From Gammaproteobacteria bacterium (GTDB lineage Bacteria; Pseudomonadota; Gammaproteobacteria; Pseudomonadales; Pseudohongiellaceae), in NCBI GenBank assembly GCA_009844085.1, contig VYCF01000024.1:186001-250000 (forward strand): a stretch of 64,000 nucleotides of DNA, given 5' to 3'. Below the pieces are notes generated by a model. That model searched no databases, was not told where the DNA came from, and worked only from the letters and a program-made list of their open reading frames with translations. Position 1 is the first letter of the stretch; every line of letters starts with the position of its first letter. This document shows positions 1 to 9,884 of this stretch, in pieces. The position numbers were made by a program, and so were the translations under genes.

Positions 1-44
1 TAACGAATGCCGCGGGATCCGGAACCGGACTAGCCGGGAACCGG

Positions 45-1328
45 CTACTCCGCCGTGGAAATTCCGCTTTGCTTGATGTTTTCGTACATCAGCAGGGGTT
101 CCGATTCGCCCCGGATCACCGCGGCGTCGATAATCACCTTGCTGACATTTTCCAGCGATGGAATTCGATACATGGTGTCAAGCAACACCGATTCCATGAT
201 CGAACGCAATCCCCTCGCGCCGGTCTTGCGCTCCTGGGCTTTTTCCGCGATGGCGCCGAGGGCGTCGTCCCGGAACTGAATCTCGACCGAGTCCATGTCG
301 AACAGTTTTTCGTACTGCCTCGTCAGGGAATTCCTGGGCTCGCGGATGATTCTCACCAGGGCTTCGAGGTCGAGTTCGTCGAGCGTCGCGATCATCGGCA
401 GTCTGCCGACGAACTCCGGAATCAGGCCGTACTTGATCAGGTCTTCAGGCTCGACATCGCGCAGGGTTTCGCCGACCTGCTTCTTGTTGCTGGCGGATTG
501 CACTTCGGCGGTGAAACCGATCCCCGCCCTGTCCGAGCGCGCGCGAATGATCTTGTCGAGACCGGCGAAGGCGCCGCCGCAGACGAACAGGATGTTCGAG
601 GTGTCTACCTGCAGGAATTCCTGCTGCGGATGCTTGCGGCCTCCCTGGGGGGGAACCGAGGCGACCGTGCCTTCGATCAGCTTGAGCAGGGCCTGCTGTA
701 CGCCTTCTCCGGAGACGTCCCGGGTAATCGAAGGATTGTCGGATTTACGCGATAGCTTGTCGATTTCATCGATGTAAACGATGCCGACCTGGGCCTTGTC
801 GACATCGTAGTCGCACTTTTGCAGAAGCTTCTGGATGATGTTCTCGACGTCTTCGCCGACATAGCCGGCCTCGGTCAGGGTTGTGGCGTCGGCGATCGTG
901 AACGGCACCTCGAGCAGGCGCGCCAGCGTTTCCGCCAGCAGCGTCTTGCCCGTGCCGGTGGGGCCGATCATCAGTATGTTGCTTTTGCCGAGTTCCACGT
1001 CGGAACCGCGGCGGTCGGAACGGAGCCTCTTGTAGTGGTTGTATACCGCTACCGCGAGTACTTTTTTCGCATTGTCCTGCCCGATGACGTATTCATCGAG
1101 CGTACGCTTGATCTCTTCCGGAATCGGCAGTTTGCGGCCGCCAGTGGCGGCTTCCTGAACGCCGCTCTCTTCACGAATGATGTCATTGCAAAGATCGACG
1201 CATTCGTTGCAAACGTACACCGACGGCCCCGCGATGAGTTTGCGGACCTCGTGCTGGGATTTGCCGCAGAAAGAGCAGTTGAGTAACTCTCCGCCGCCGT
1301 TTCCCTTGTTATAACGATTGTTCGACAT
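45..1328 (-). CDS. clpX: ATP-dependent Clp protease ATP-binding subunit ClpX
   Basis: ClpX is the AAA+ unfoldase that recognises, unfolds and threads substrates into the ClpP chamber in the cytoplasm. The 427-residue product has the N-terminal zinc finger (Cys18, 21, 40, 43), Walker A GPTGTGKT at 122-129, the GYVG pore loop at 155-158, Walker [10 protein letters not shown] at 183-191, the RKH loop at 231-233 and the IGF loop at 270-272 that docks on ClpP. Length is normal for the family. It lies 57 bp downstream of clpP in the usual tig-clpP-clpX order. The left window edge lies just beyond its TAG stop, so a following lon gene cannot be seen. Confidence 0.98.
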   Translation of the reverse strand: MSNNRYNKGNGGGELLNCSFCGKSQHEVRKLIAGPSVYVCNECVDLCNDIIREESGVQEAATGGRKLPIPEEIKRTLDEYVIGQDNAKKVLAVAVYNHYKRLRSDRRGSDVELGKSNILMIGPTGTGKTLLAETLARLLEVPFTIADATTLTEAGYVGEDVENIIQKLLQKCDYDVDKAQVGIVYIDEIDKLSRKSDNPSITRDVSGEGVQQALLKLIEGTVASVPPQGGRKHPQQEFLQVDTSNILFVCGGAFAGLDKIIRARSDRAGIGFTAEVQSASNKKQVGETLRDVEPEDLIKYGLIPEFVGRLPMIATLDELDLEALVRIIREPRNSLTRQYEKLFDMDSVEIQFRDDALGAIAEKAQERKTGARGLRSIMESVLLDTMYRIPSLENVSKVIIDAAVIRGESEPLLMYENIKQSGISTAE

Positions 1329-1385
1329 TGTCAGACGACCTGTCGTTGGTCTTAATATGATACACGCGTCGGGAATACGCGCGCA

Positions 1386-2027
1386 TTAGTCCTTTGATTT
1401 GCCGATAGACTTATTATCTACCCGTGTTTCGATTACTTTATCCACAAGACCGTATTCCAGGGCCTGTTGCGCGTTCATGAAGTTGTCGCGTTCGGTGTCC
1501 CGGGCGATGATTTCCACGTCCTGGCCGGTATGGCGCGCGAGCAGATCGTTGAGAGTTTTTCGGATCCTGACGATCTCGTTGGCCTGAATTTCGATGTCGG
1601 AGGCCTGCCCCTGGGCGCCGCCGCTCGGCTGATGGATCATGATGCGCGAATGCGGCAGCACGAAACGTTTGCCCGGAGCGCCCCCTGCCAACAGCACCGC
1701 CCCCATGCTCGCGGCGTGTCCGACGCACATCGTGCTGACCTCGGGCTGAATGAACTGCATGGTGTCGTAGATCGACAAACCCGCGCTCACGGAACCGCCG
1801 GGGGAGTTGATATACAGGTGGATATCCTTGTCGGGGTTGTCTGACTCGAGGAAGAGCATCTGCGCCACGATCAGGTTCGCCATATGGTCCTCGACCGGAC
1901 CGGTCAGGAAAATCACGCGATCCTTGAGCAATCTCGAATAGATGTCGTACGAGCGCTCTCCCAGTGATGTCTGCTCCACCACGATGGGAACGAGCGCAGA
2001 CCGTGGAACTGATTGATTGCGGGTCAT
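1386..2027 (-). CDS. clpP: ATP-dependent Clp protease proteolytic subunit ClpP
   Basis: ClpP is the serine peptidase that forms the double-heptameric chamber of ClpXP/ClpAP. The 213-residue protein has the complete triad: Ser107 in GHAASMGA, His132 in MIHQPSGG and Asp181 in RDTERDNF. The first dozen residues correspond to the propeptide region usual in proteobacteria. Its start lies 6 bp after the tig stop, so tig, clpP and probably clpX can be read from one transcript. Nothing unusual was seen. Confidence 0.98.
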   Translation of the reverse strand: MTRNQSVPRSALVPIVVEQTSLGERSYDIYSRLLKDRVIFLTGPVEDHMANLIVAQMLFLESDNPDKDIHLYINSPGGSVSAGLSIYDTMQFIQPEVSTMCVGHAASMGAVLLAGGAPGKRFVLPHSRIMIHQPSGGAQGQASDIEIQANEIVRIRKTLNDLLARHTGQDVEIIARDTERDNFMNAQQALEYGLVDKVIETRVDNKSIGKSKD

Positions 2028-2033
2028 TGTGCG

Positions 2034-3326
2034 TCAGCCTCGAATCGCTTCCTGATAGGTGACCGTTTTTTCGGTCAACTTCGCCTGCTCGGATATATAG
2101 TCGAATACCTGATCTTCAAGCACGGAAGCTTCGATGGCCGACAATTGCTCCTCGTTGCCATAGTACCATCGCACGACCTCCTCCGGTGATTCGTAGGTCG
2201 AGGCGAGTTCCTCGATGGCTTCCCGCACCTTTGCGGCATCCGCCTTCAATTCTTTGGTCTTGACGATCTCGGTCAGCACCAGCCCCATGACAACCCGGCG
2301 CCGCGCCTGGTCCCGCAGCAGGTCATCCGGCAAATCCGGCATGTTCTCGCCGGCGCCGCCCATGCTTTCCGCCGCCTGCGCGCGCAACCGCGCGATTTCT
2401 TCGCTCATCATCGCTTCGGGCACGGTGATATTCGCGCGCTTGACTACCGCTTCGGTGATTTTTCCTTTCAACTTGCTGCGGCGGGCGGCTTTCAGTTCGC
2501 GTTCCATATTGCGGACGATTTCCTCGCGGAATGCCTCCTCTCCGCCTTCATCGACACCGAAGCTCCTGTAGAACTCATCGTCGACTTCGGGCAATCGCGC
2601 TTCACTGACGCGATTGAGCCTGATATCGAATTCCACGTCCTTGCCGGCGAGGTCTTCCTGGTGATATTCGTCGGGAAATTTCAACTTGCACCTGAATTCA
2701 TCGCCGGGCTGCCGATCCTTGATCGATTCTTCGAAGCCGGGAATCATGCGTTCCGAACCGATCAGCACACCCGCGTTTTCAGCCTTTCCGCCTTCGAATT
2801 CCTCACCGTCCACGCGCCCGGCGTAATCGATCGACACCAGGTCGTCAGCGGCGGCCGCACGCTCCACCTGTTCCCAGGTCTGCCGCTGCTTGCGCAAGGT
2901 TTCGATCATGTTGGCGATGTCTTCGTCAGTTACTTCGGCCGTCAGGCTTTCTACCTTTATGCGGGAGAAATCGGGCAACTCGATTTCAGGGACAACTTCG
3001 AAAACCGCGGCGAATTGCAGATCCTTGCCTTCGTCCAGTTCGGTCAGTTCCAGTTTCGGCTGGCCGGCGGGGCGCAATCCTTCCTGTTCGATCGCTTCCA
3101 CAAAGCTCTTGTTCATCAACTCGCCGACGACTTCCTGCCTGATGCCGGGGCCGAAACGTTTTTTCACGATGCTCAAGGGCACCTTGCCCTTGCGGAATCC
3201 GTTCAGTCTGATGTTTTTGGCGGTTTTCCGAAGGCGTTCAGTCACGCTTGCGTCCACTTCGGCGGCGGGCACCGCGATGGTCAGTTTCCTTTCAAGTCCC
3301 TCGGAACTGCTAAGTTCAACTCGCAT
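2034..3326 (-). CDS. tig: Trigger factor (ribosome-associated chaperone and prolyl isomerase)
   Basis: Trigger factor binds nascent chains at the ribosome exit tunnel. The protein (430 aa from the chosen start) has the ribosome-binding signature GFRKGKVP at about 43-50, a central FKBP-type PPIase domain (about 155-240, with GSERMIPGFEESI) and a long C-terminal helical chaperone domain. The frame is open 25 codons further upstream, but I start at the ATG at 3326 because MRVELSSSEGLERK is the conserved N-terminus and the length then matches the family norm of about 430. It heads the tig-clpP-clpX cluster. Confidence 0.96.
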   Translation of the reverse strand: MRVELSSSEGLERKLTIAVPAAEVDASVTERLRKTAKNIRLNGFRKGKVPLSIVKKRFGPGIRQEVVGELMNKSFVEAIEQEGLRPAGQPKLELTELDEGKDLQFAAVFEVVPEIELPDFSRIKVESLTAEVTDEDIANMIETLRKQRQTWEQVERAAAADDLVSIDYAGRVDGEEFEGGKAENAGVLIGSERMIPGFEESIKDRQPGDEFRCKLKFPDEYHQEDLAGKDVEFDIRLNRVSEARLPEVDDEFYRSFGVDEGGEEAFREEIVRNMERELKAARRSKLKGKITEAVVKRANITVPEAMMSEEIARLRAQAAESMGGAGENMPDLPDDLLRDQARRRVVMGLVLTEIVKTKELKADAAKVREAIEELASTYESPEEVVRWYYGNEEQLSAIEASVLEDQVFDYISEQAKLTEKTVTYQEAIRG

Positions 3327-3411
3327 AATGTTCTCTGCCGGGGGCAACGGGCGAGAGCGCGGCTCAGGCGCTCGCGGGGAAGGCGGATTCTCCCATATCA
3401 ATGGGGGCCGT

Positions 3412-4365
3412 TCAATTCAGCAGCATTTCGGACTCGCGCGAATTGCGGCGCAGACTGCCGAGTATCTGATCCATGTGGTGTATGAAAAAGAAGTGGCCTC
3501 GCTGGGAGACTCGATGCAATCGCGCCCTTGGGAGGCGGGCGGCAAGATACTCGCAATCCGAACGCAAGGTCAGCCGATCGGCGCAGCCATGCCAGATTTC
3601 CGTCGGAACCGCGATCTCTTCAAGCGGAACTTCGAGTTTGCGGAAGCTGATCGCGAGATCCTGCGCCATGCCGCGATAGCCGGCGCGTACCGATTCGGCC
3701 TGATCCGCTTCCAGGACATCGGCGATCTCGGGCCTTGCCAGCACTTTCTTGTCGGAGAAGCTCAGTTCCTCGCGCAATTTATCGAGCACCGCGCCCGGCT
3801 CGTCCGGAGAGAAGAATTGCTTCAACCGCAACAGCCTGTCCACGGCCAGGGGGATGACGCCGGCAAGCAAGGCGCAGGCCCCGCTCGGCGAGGCAAGGGC
3901 CCTGGCGGGAATGCCTGCGAGGTTGACCTGGGCCACTACCCGTTCCGGGCTCATGCGGCACAGATGCAAGGCATATATGCCGCCTCCGCCTTTCGCCACG
4001 ATACCGAACCGGTCAATGCCGAGTTCCGCGAGAACCGACAGCAGGTTCTCACAGAACGAACGCGGCGACTTGCAGACGAAATAGTCGGAACGGCCGACGC
4101 CGGGACGATCGAACGCGATGAGACGGTAGCCGCAGCGCAGGGCGCCCTGGTGCAGGAGGGAGGCTTCGAGCCGCGAACTGCCGGTATCGTGGAAATACAG
4201 GAGAGGAAATCCTTCCGGGTCGCCGTAGGCGTTGAAGGCAAGCCGCGAACCGTTCGGCAGGCGCAGCAGACCGTCAGCCTCGCGCAATGAATGCGGCGCC
4301 GGAAATATTCGGCCCCCGCTCGACGGTGCGAAATAGTCCGGAGTGTAGAATTGCCTGGCGTTCAC
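3412..4365 (-). CDS. Alpha/beta-hydrolase fold protein lacking the nucleophilic serine
   Basis: The fold is recognisable: HDTGSS oxyanion strand, FDRPGVGRSD, a nucleophile-elbow strand, a late acidic residue (GCADRLT) and a C-terminal histidine (QRGHFFFIHH). At the elbow the usual G-x-S-x-G is GIVAKGGGGIYAL, with Gly (codon GGA or GGC) where Ser/Cys/Asp should be, so ordinary esterase chemistry is unlikely. The frame is open to a TTG at 4461, but I prefer the GTG at 4365, which is preceded by purine-rich AAGGAAGCGGGAAGA; this gives 317 aa. It lies upstream of tig on the same strand and is divergent from the DUF6502-like gene. Its substrate is unknown. Confidence 0.75.
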   Translation of the reverse strand: MNARQFYTPDYFAPSSGGRIFPAPHSLREADGLLRLPNGSRLAFNAYGDPEGFPLLYFHDTGSSRLEASLLHQGALRCGYRLIAFDRPGVGRSDYFVCKSPRSFCENLLSVLAELGIDRFGIVAKGGGGIYALHLCRMSPERVVAQVNLAGIPARALASPSGACALLAGVIPLAVDRLLRLKQFFSPDEPGAVLDKLREELSFSDKKVLARPEIADVLEADQAESVRAGYRGMAQDLAISFRKLEVPLEEIAVPTEIWHGCADRLTLRSDCEYLAARLPRARLHRVSQRGHFFFIHHMDQILGSLRRNSRESEMLLN

Positions 4366-4495
4366 TCTTCCCGCTTCCTTCCTGAAATCCGTGCCTGAAA
4401 CCGGCTGGTGGGAAATTTTCCCACGCAGTATAACTCGATTTTTGTTACCGGAACATGACAAACTGCATTTTGTGGGAATTTTTTCCAGCCGTGGC

Positions 4496-4501
4496 TATAA
4501 T
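4496..4501 (+). promoter_or_regulatory. Putative -10 box (TATAAT) of the DUF6502-like gene
   Basis: A perfect TATAAT ends only 8 bp before the ATG at 4510, so the transcript would have almost no leader. I see no good -35 at 16-18 bp; TTGTGG at 4470-4475 is 20 bp away. No strong Shine-Dalgarno is present, which fits a near-leaderless message. This is a weak prediction. Confidence 0.3.
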
Positions 4502-4509
4502 TTGGGGCA

Positions 4510-5376
4510 ATGAGTCCAGCAGCACAACATCCGCCGGAAATGCCTCCTGCCCGTCTGGTCGACGCGGTGCGCCGGATCATGCGTCCCCTCGTACGGCTGC
4601 TGATCTCCTACCAGCTTACTTATCCGCTGTTGATCCGGATTCTGAAGTCAGTCTACGTCGAAGTGGCAGAATCGGAATTTTCCGTCGACAAGGCGCCGCT
4701 GTCGGATAGCCGCATCAATCTGCTTACCGGGATTCATCGCAAGGACATCAAGAAATTGCGCAATGAGCGCCCGGCGTCGGGACAGCCGGCTGCTGCCGCT
4801 TCCCTGGGTGCGCAACTCGTCGCCGAATGGCTGGGCTCCGACCGTTTTGCCGGCGGCGGCGAACCGCGCGCGCTGCCCCTGAAGACGACCGACCCCGACG
4901 TTCCCGGTTTCGACATCCTTGTCGCCGAAGTCTGCCGTCAGGATATCCGGCCGCGCGTGATCCTCGACGAATGGATCCAGCTCGGCGTCGCCAGACTGGC
5001 TAACGATCACGTCGTATTGAATACGGGCGCCTTTACTCCGGAACACGGATTCGACGAGAAGGTTTTCTTTTTCGGCAAGAACCTGCAGGACCATATCGCC
5101 GCGGGCGCCGACAATCTGCGCGGCCGCGAATCGCCTCACTTCGACCGCAGTGTCTATTACGACAGTCTCGGCCCGGGCTCGATCAAGGAGCTGAAAGATC
5201 TGGCCGATGAGTTGGGCATGCAAGCGCTGACCAGGCTCAACCGGCGCGCCCTCGCGCTGCAAAAGGCCGATTCCGCTCGATCCGCTCGTAACGGGCCGGG
5301 GTATCGGATAAACTTTGGTATCTTCAATTACACCACTTCAAAACGGACCGGAAAGGATTCCGGGGAAGAAGGCTGA
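4510..5376 (+). CDS. DUF6502-like protein
   Basis: This 288-residue soluble protein resembles the DUF6502 family of uncharacterised proteobacterial proteins. The N-terminal part looks like a winged-helix region (about residues 25-85: LVRLLISYQLTYPLLIRIL, then SRINLLTGIHRKDIKKL), which suggests a DNA-binding or regulatory role. The second half (about 130-250) is mixed alpha/beta with no catalytic motif I recognise. It overlaps the next gene by one base (TGATG), so the two are translationally coupled. The family name is from memory and the function is unknown. Confidence 0.7.
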   Translation: MSPAAQHPPEMPPARLVDAVRRIMRPLVRLLISYQLTYPLLIRILKSVYVEVAESEFSVDKAPLSDSRINLLTGIHRKDIKKLRNERPASGQPAAAASLGAQLVAEWLGSDRFAGGGEPRALPLKTTDPDVPGFDILVAEVCRQDIRPRVILDEWIQLGVARLANDHVVLNTGAFTPEHGFDEKVFFFGKNLQDHIAAGADNLRGRESPHFDRSVYYDSLGPGSIKELKDLADELGMQALTRLNRRALALQKADSARSARNGPGYRINFGIFNYTTSKRTGKDSGEEG

Positions 5377-6161
5377 TGCCCCAGATTCTCAATCAGCTAT
5401 CCAATCTGCAGAAACTGTTGCTGGCGCTGTTTTTACTTGCCGTCGCCGCACTCAATACCGGCAGTTCCGGAGGCATCAGATTCGGCGGCGACGAGGACGA
5501 AGGCAGCGGCTTCGGCGGCACGGGGAGAATGCCGACCGGGGGCAGCGGGCTGGGCGGCACCGGACTCAAGCCGTTTCTTGGAGATGCCGGCGAAGTCCGG
5601 ATTCGATTCGAGCCGAACGCTGTCCTGATCGCCGAGCAAGTCGTTGAAGAAGAAATCAGGCGCATTCCTGAAGCAAGCGAGGTCCTGCCGCCGGTAACGG
5701 TCGTCACCGCACCGGAATTTGCCGCGGAACACACGGCGGAAATCGCGATCACCGATTCGATCCAGGCGCAATTGCAACGCGACGCCGTGATTTATGAACG
5801 CATTCTGGAAAGCGTCGAAGGATATTATCCGCCCGAGATCGACCGGACCTCAGTGCGAACGTCCACGCCTGAACGGGCGCCGGAGCGGCATTTGACGGAA
5901 ACCGGACCGGAGGATACGGCAGTTGAAGTTGCCGCATCCGACCCGGCGCGAATTACCTGGGCCGAGTTGGCCAGCTATCTCGTCGAGAATGGCGCCGCCA
6001 CGGAAGCGGACGATGCCCTCGCGCCCGAGGCGGCGGAAAGTCCCGCCGCGGCCCAGCGACCCGATCGCATCAGGCGACCCGAACTGCCCCAGGTGCAAAG
6101 AGGCCGCGTGATCCAGCGACCCGCGATACTGCCTCCACGAGTGCAGCCGATGCGCTTCTGA
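5376..6161 (+). CDS. Exported Gly-rich hypothetical protein coupled to the DUF6502-like gene
   Basis: This 261-residue protein has an N-terminal hydrophobic segment (about 12-28, KLLLALFLLAVAALNTG) that could be a signal peptide or anchor. A Gly-rich stretch with two GGTG motifs follows (about 45-66). The remainder is low-complexity, rich in Glu, Pro, Ala and Arg, and lacks a recognisable domain. GAAGAAGG precedes its ATG, which overlaps the upstream stop. The coupling suggests it works with the DUF6502-like protein, perhaps as an envelope component. I do not recognise a function. Confidence 0.65.
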   Translation: MPQILNQLSNLQKLLLALFLLAVAALNTGSSGGIRFGGDEDEGSGFGGTGRMPTGGSGLGGTGLKPFLGDAGEVRIRFEPNAVLIAEQVVEEEIRRIPEASEVLPPVTVVTAPEFAAEHTAEIAITDSIQAQLQRDAVIYERILESVEGYYPPEIDRTSVRTSTPERAPERHLTETGPEDTAVEVAASDPARITWAELASYLVENGAATEADDALAPEAAESPAAAQRPDRIRRPELPQVQRGRVIQRPAILPPRVQPMRF

Positions 6162-6182
6162 CCTTCCGGCTGCGACCGACGC

Positions 6183-6959
6183 TCACCACGAATAACTCAA
6201 TTGTCCCTGCAAGGCATAGTCCGCGCTGCCCTCGGTGAAGCCGCGGCCGACCAGCGCGGTCAGCGACCAGCGGGGCGATAACTGAAAGCTCACATAGGGA
6301 TAGATTTCGTGGGTTTCCCTGGCGAAAACCGCCGGAGCCTCGCGATAGTCGTAAAACGCCCCGGCGCTGGTCCGCTCCGATAGCTGCCGCGCGAAACCGA
6401 GCTGCACAAAGCTGTTGTCGTTCAATCCGGGAAACAGGTCCGTTCGGCCACGGAAATTTCGCCCGAGACTGGCAAACCAGGTCGTTTCGCCGTAAACCTG
6501 CGAAAAATCGATCTGCAGGCTGAAATCGAGTTTCCCCGTACCCAGGCTCCGATTCTCATCCGCCGTCGGCAACTTGACATCAAGGCGCAAGTCCACGAAA
6601 GGCGCCCAGTCCGCAATTGGATCCAGCGCATAACTGATTCCGGCTATCGTGTCGCCGAATCCCGCCTCGGTAGTGACTTCGGAACCGGCGATGGCCCTGG
6701 TCACTTCGCCGATATTTACCAGCACGTTTCCGACGCCGGTTACCGACAGGCCCGCCGTCAGCAACTGGAATCCCCAGCGCTCTCCCTGCCATTGGTAGCC
6801 GATTGGAAGATAGCGGATCGTTGTGTCGGAATGCCCGTTGAACTTGCCTTCGGCGAAATAGGCGCCAAGGTTCAGCCTATGTTCCGGCTGCTGGGCGCAC
6901 GCGACCGCGGGCAGGATCAGAGCCCATAGCGGGGCCCATACCAGATAAGCGCTTCTCAC
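6183..6959 (-). CDS. Beta-barrel outer-membrane protein
   Basis: From a GTG at 6959 that overlaps the msrB stop (GTGA), the 258-residue product begins with a signal peptide ([18 protein letters not shown], cleavage near residue 20). Alternating hydrophobic beta-strands and a C-terminal aromatic residue (LQGQLSYSW) are typical of outer-membrane barrels; the pattern resembles Phenol_MetA_deg-type barrels. The frame stays open into msrB, but that extension is msrB read in another frame and has no signal peptide at its start. It probably shares the msrB transcript. Cargo is unknown. Confidence 0.75.
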   Translation of the reverse strand: MRSAYLVWAPLWALILPAVACAQQPEHRLNLGAYFAEGKFNGHSDTTIRYLPIGYQWQGERWGFQLLTAGLSVTGVGNVLVNIGEVTRAIAGSEVTTEAGFGDTIAGISYALDPIADWAPFVDLRLDVKLPTADENRSLGTGKLDFSLQIDFSQVYGETTWFASLGRNFRGRTDLFPGLNDNSFVQLGFARQLSERTSAGAFYDYREAPAVFARETHEIYPYVSFQLSPRWSLTALVGRGFTEGSADYALQGQLSYSW

Positions 6960-7354
6960 TGCCGCTTCTGGAAATCGAGCGCGGCGGAGTTGATGCAATA
7001 ACGTAACCCGGTTTCGGGCGGGCCGTCGGAAAAAACATGGCCCAGATGGGAATCGCAACGGCTGCAGGTGACTTCGGTGCGAATCATGCCATGGGACTGA
7101 TCGAGTTTCTCCTCGACCGAGGCCTGTTCGGCGGGGGCGCTGAAGCTCGGCCAGCCCGAACCCGAGTCGTATTTGTCCTCGGACTTGAACAGTTCCTCGC
7201 CGCAGGCCGCGCACAGGTAAGTCCCCGTTTCCTTGCTGGCCCAGTACCGGCCCGTGAACGCCATCTCGGTGCCCTTTTCGCGGGTGACCCTGTATACGTC
7301 GGGCGCCAGCTCCTCGCGCCATTGTTCGTCCGATTTCTCAATCTTTCCTTTCAT
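6956..7354 (-). CDS. msrB: Peptide methionine (R)-S-oxide reductase MsrB
   Basis: MsrB reduces the R-epimer of methionine sulfoxide in proteins. The product is 132 aa from the ATG at 7354 (preceded by GGGGGTCAGG). It has two zinc-binding CxxC pairs (CAAC and CSRC), the GSGWPSF motif and the catalytic Cys in RYCINSAAL. The frame is open about 90 codons further upstream, but that part is Pro/Ala/His-rich, lies in the intergenic region facing alaA and is not conserved. Its stop overlaps the start of the barrel gene. Confidence 0.95.
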   Translation of the reverse strand: MKGKIEKSDEQWREELAPDVYRVTREKGTEMAFTGRYWASKETGTYLCAACGEELFKSEDKYDSGSGWPSFSAPAEQASVEEKLDQSHGMIRTEVTCSRCDSHLGHVFSDGPPETGLRYCINSAALDFQKRQ

Positions 7355-7433
7355 CCTGACCCCCTTGCTCACCCCCACAGAACAATTATCGGCTGAAGCC
7401 GGAACTTGCTTCAAGTTGACTCGGAATTGTGGC

Positions 7434-7458
7434 TTGACAGCGTATGTAGGGGTAAGTA
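7434..7458 (+). promoter_or_regulatory. Possible sigma-70 promoter for alaA
   Basis: A perfect TTGACA at 7434-7439 sits 53 bp before the alaA start. The best -10 is a weak TAAGTA at 7453-7458 or TAACGT at 7457-7462. A second -35-like TTGACT lies at 7416-7421. Only the -35 is convincing. Confidence 0.3.
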
Positions 7459-7491
7459 ACGTCCGCGGCTTTTGGATTTGGGCGCATTCTG

Positions 7492-8709
7492 ATGCAGAGA
7501 ATTGAGCAATCGCACAAGCTGGACAATGTCTGTTATGACATTCGTGGGCCTGTGCTGGAGCAGGCGCGGCGGCTGGAGGAGGATGGGCACCGGATTCTGA
7601 AACTGAATATCGGCAATCCGGCGGCATTCGGTTTCGATGCGCCGGACGAGATTCTGCACGACGTGATCCACAATCTCGCGAACGCCCAGGGTTACAGCGA
7701 TTCGAAGGGCCTGTTCCCCGCCCGCAAGGCCATCATGCACGAATGCCAGCAATTGCGGATCGGCGGGGTCGGGATCGAGGATATTTATCTCGGCAACGGG
7801 GTGAGCGAACTGATCACCATGGCGATGCAGGCGCTGCTCAACGATGGCGAGGAAGTGCTGATTCCGGCGCCGGACTATCCGCTGTGGACGGCGGCGGTCA
7901 GCCTTGGGGGCGGCGTGCCGGTGCATTACCGCTGCGACGAAGAACGGCTATGGTTTCCGGACACGGCGGACATCGAGGCCAGGATCACGCCGCGAACGCG
8001 GGCGCTGGTCATTATCAATCCGAACAATCCGACGGGCGCGGTTTACAGCAGGGAGATTCTGCTTGAGTTGGTCGAGATTGCGCGGCGGCATGAACTGATC
8101 CTGTTCGCCGACGAGATCTACAGCAAGATCGTTTACGACGGCGCCGAGTACATCCCGCTGGCTTCGCTGTGCGACGATCTCTTCATCGTCACTTTCAACG
8201 GCCTGTCGAAATCCTACCGTCTCGCCGGATTTCGTTCCGGCTGGATGATCCTGAGCGGGCCGAAGGAACTCGCAAGCAGTTATATCGAGGGGCTGGACAT
8301 ACTTTCCAACATGCGTTTGTGCGCCAATGTGCCCGCACAATTCGCCATACAGACCGCGCTCGGCGGATACCAGAGCATCAACGAACTGATTCTGCCGGGC
8401 GGGCGGCTTGCGCGGCAAAGAGACGCCGCCCTGGAAATGCTCAATGAAATTCCCGGGCTGAACTGCGTCAAGCCCTCCGGAGCGATTTACCTGTTTCCGG
8501 GACTTGATCCGGATCATTTCACCATCGGCAGCGACCTTGATCTCGTACTGGACATTCTGCTGCGGGAAAAAATCCTGCTGGTGCAAGGCAGCGCCTTCAA
8601 CAATCCGGGTTCCCGGCATTTCCGGCTGGTCTTCCTGCCGCATGAAGACGAGATGCAGGCGGCCATCGCCGCGGTCGCCCGGGTGCTCGACGACTATCGT
8701 ACCGGCTGA
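7492..8709 (+). CDS. alaA: Alanine-synthesising aminotransferase AlaA (YfbQ type)
   Basis: This fold-type-I PLP aminotransferase is expected to make alanine from pyruvate and glutamate. At 405 residues it matches E. coli AlaA in length. Visible motifs are the substrate/PLP loop NPNNPTG (176-182), [10 protein letters not shown] around 207-216, the Schiff-base Lys240 in [17 protein letters not shown], and a C-terminal FRLVFLP that carries the carboxylate-binding Arg. It is divergent from msrB and its 3' end overlaps convergent pdxB by 16 bp. Confidence 0.93.
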   Translation: MQRIEQSHKLDNVCYDIRGPVLEQARRLEEDGHRILKLNIGNPAAFGFDAPDEILHDVIHNLANAQGYSDSKGLFPARKAIMHECQQLRIGGVGIEDIYLGNGVSELITMAMQALLNDGEEVLIPAPDYPLWTAAVSLGGGVPVHYRCDEERLWFPDTADIEARITPRTRALVIINPNNPTGAVYSREILLELVEIARRHELILFADEIYSKIVYDGAEYIPLASLCDDLFIVTFNGLSKSYRLAGFRSGWMILSGPKELASSYIEGLDILSNMRLCANVPAQFAIQTALGGYQSINELILPGGRLARQRDAALEMLNEIPGLNCVKPSGAIYLFPGLDPDHFTIGSDLDLVLDILLREKILLVQGSAFNNPGSRHFRLVFLPHEDEMQAAIAAVARVLDDYRTG

Positions 8710-9881
8710 AGCGTGAACCCCGCGTCCGCGAGCCAGCTCCGCTGCCGATTCGTGAGCGGTTCCGCATCGCGCAGCCGAATCGCGGAAAACTCCTGGCGGC
8801 GCAACCGCGGCGTGCGCATCCGATCGAATTCTTTCGCGGTCAGGTCCGGGCTCCGCCCCGGCTCGTCCGCGGCCACCCGGCGTTTGAATTGCGAACTCAG
8901 ATCGGCCAAGGCCATGCAGTGGTCGATGATCCGCCAATGCCCCATGTCGTCCCTGGCCCATTCCGGCCGTACGTCCAGGATTGAAGGCGAGCCTCCCATC
9001 GAGTCTGTTTCCGATCGCGGCAATTCGAAATGCGCCGCCAGTTGGCGCGCCAGCATCAGGCCGGCCGCCCATTTCGCCTGCTCGCTATAGCCCGCGATAT
9101 GCGGCGTTGCCAGACTTGCCATTCCGGCAAGTGCGGCGTTTACGGCAGGTTCGTTCTCCCAGACGTCGATAACGCAATGAATTTCAGGCCCGCCTGAAAG
9201 CCTGGCCAGCAAGGCCTGCTCGTCGACCACTCCGCCGCGGCTCGTTTGCAGCAGCACCGCGCCCGGCCGCAAGCGCGCGAGCGCATCCGCGTCGAGCATG
9301 CCGGCCGTGGCGTGCCTGCCGGCATGGGTAAGCGGCACGTGCAAGCTGACGATATCGCAGTCAAGCGCGGCTTCCATGGATTGGAATTCGAACCCCGGCT
9401 CCAGGTTCGGCCTGGACTTTTCGGCTGCTTTCGCCAGAGGCGGATCGCAGACGATGACTTCATAATCGAGGGTCTGCAGTTTTCGCGCGAGACGACCGCC
9501 GATCGCGCCTGCGCCGATGACGCCGACGCGCCGGGTCGACCGATCGATGCAGCCGGCGAGAGTCAATCGGGCCAGGGCGCCAAGGCAATATTCCACTACG
9601 GCCGGGGCATTGGCGCCGCGGGCATGGGCAAAGGCGATTCCGGCTTCGCGCAGCCATCGCGTGTCGACGTGATCGACGCCGCTGGTCGCTGTGCCGGCGA
9701 ATCTCACTCCGGTTCCGGCCAGCAGGTCGCGGCCTACCTTTTGAACGGATCGTACGAGCAAGGCGTCCGCGTCCACGAGATCGCGCCTGGAAATGCTTCT
9801 GCCGGGCAGCAGCACGAGTTCTCCCAGGGGCTGAAATATCTCTTCGATGGCGAAGATGTCCTGGTCGGCGACAATCTTCAT
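8694..9881 (-). CDS. pdxB: 4-phosphoerythronate dehydrogenase PdxB
   Basis: PdxB oxidises 4-phospho-D-erythronate in the DXP-dependent pyridoxal phosphate pathway of gammaproteobacteria. The 395-aa protein has the D-2-hydroxyacid dehydrogenase core: the Rossmann loop GVIGAGAIGGRLA, TSRGGVVDE, the catalytic Glu in WENEP, and the catalytic His in TPHIAGYS. The C-terminal dimerisation domain extends to the end. It lies 3 bp after tusA and is the last gene of the fadB-fadA-ttcA-yheU-tusA-pdxB run. Confidence 0.95.
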   Translation of the reverse strand: MKIVADQDIFAIEEIFQPLGELVLLPGRSISRRDLVDADALLVRSVQKVGRDLLAGTGVRFAGTATSGVDHVDTRWLREAGIAFAHARGANAPAVVEYCLGALARLTLAGCIDRSTRRVGVIGAGAIGGRLARKLQTLDYEVIVCDPPLAKAAEKSRPNLEPGFEFQSMEAALDCDIVSLHVPLTHAGRHATAGMLDADALARLRPGAVLLQTSRGGVVDEQALLARLSGGPEIHCVIDVWENEPAVNAALAGMASLATPHIAGYSEQAKWAAGLMLARQLAAHFELPRSETDSMGGSPSILDVRPEWARDDMGHWRIIDHCMALADLSSQFKRRVAADEPGRSPDLTAKEFDRMRTPRLRRQEFSAIRLRDAEPLTNRQRSWLADAGFTLQPVR

Positions 9882-9884
9882 GCC

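Noticed and set aside
6960-7322. N-terminal extension of the barrel protein into msrB
   Set aside because: The extension is msrB read in another frame, and a signal peptide begins exactly at the GTG overlapping the msrB stop.
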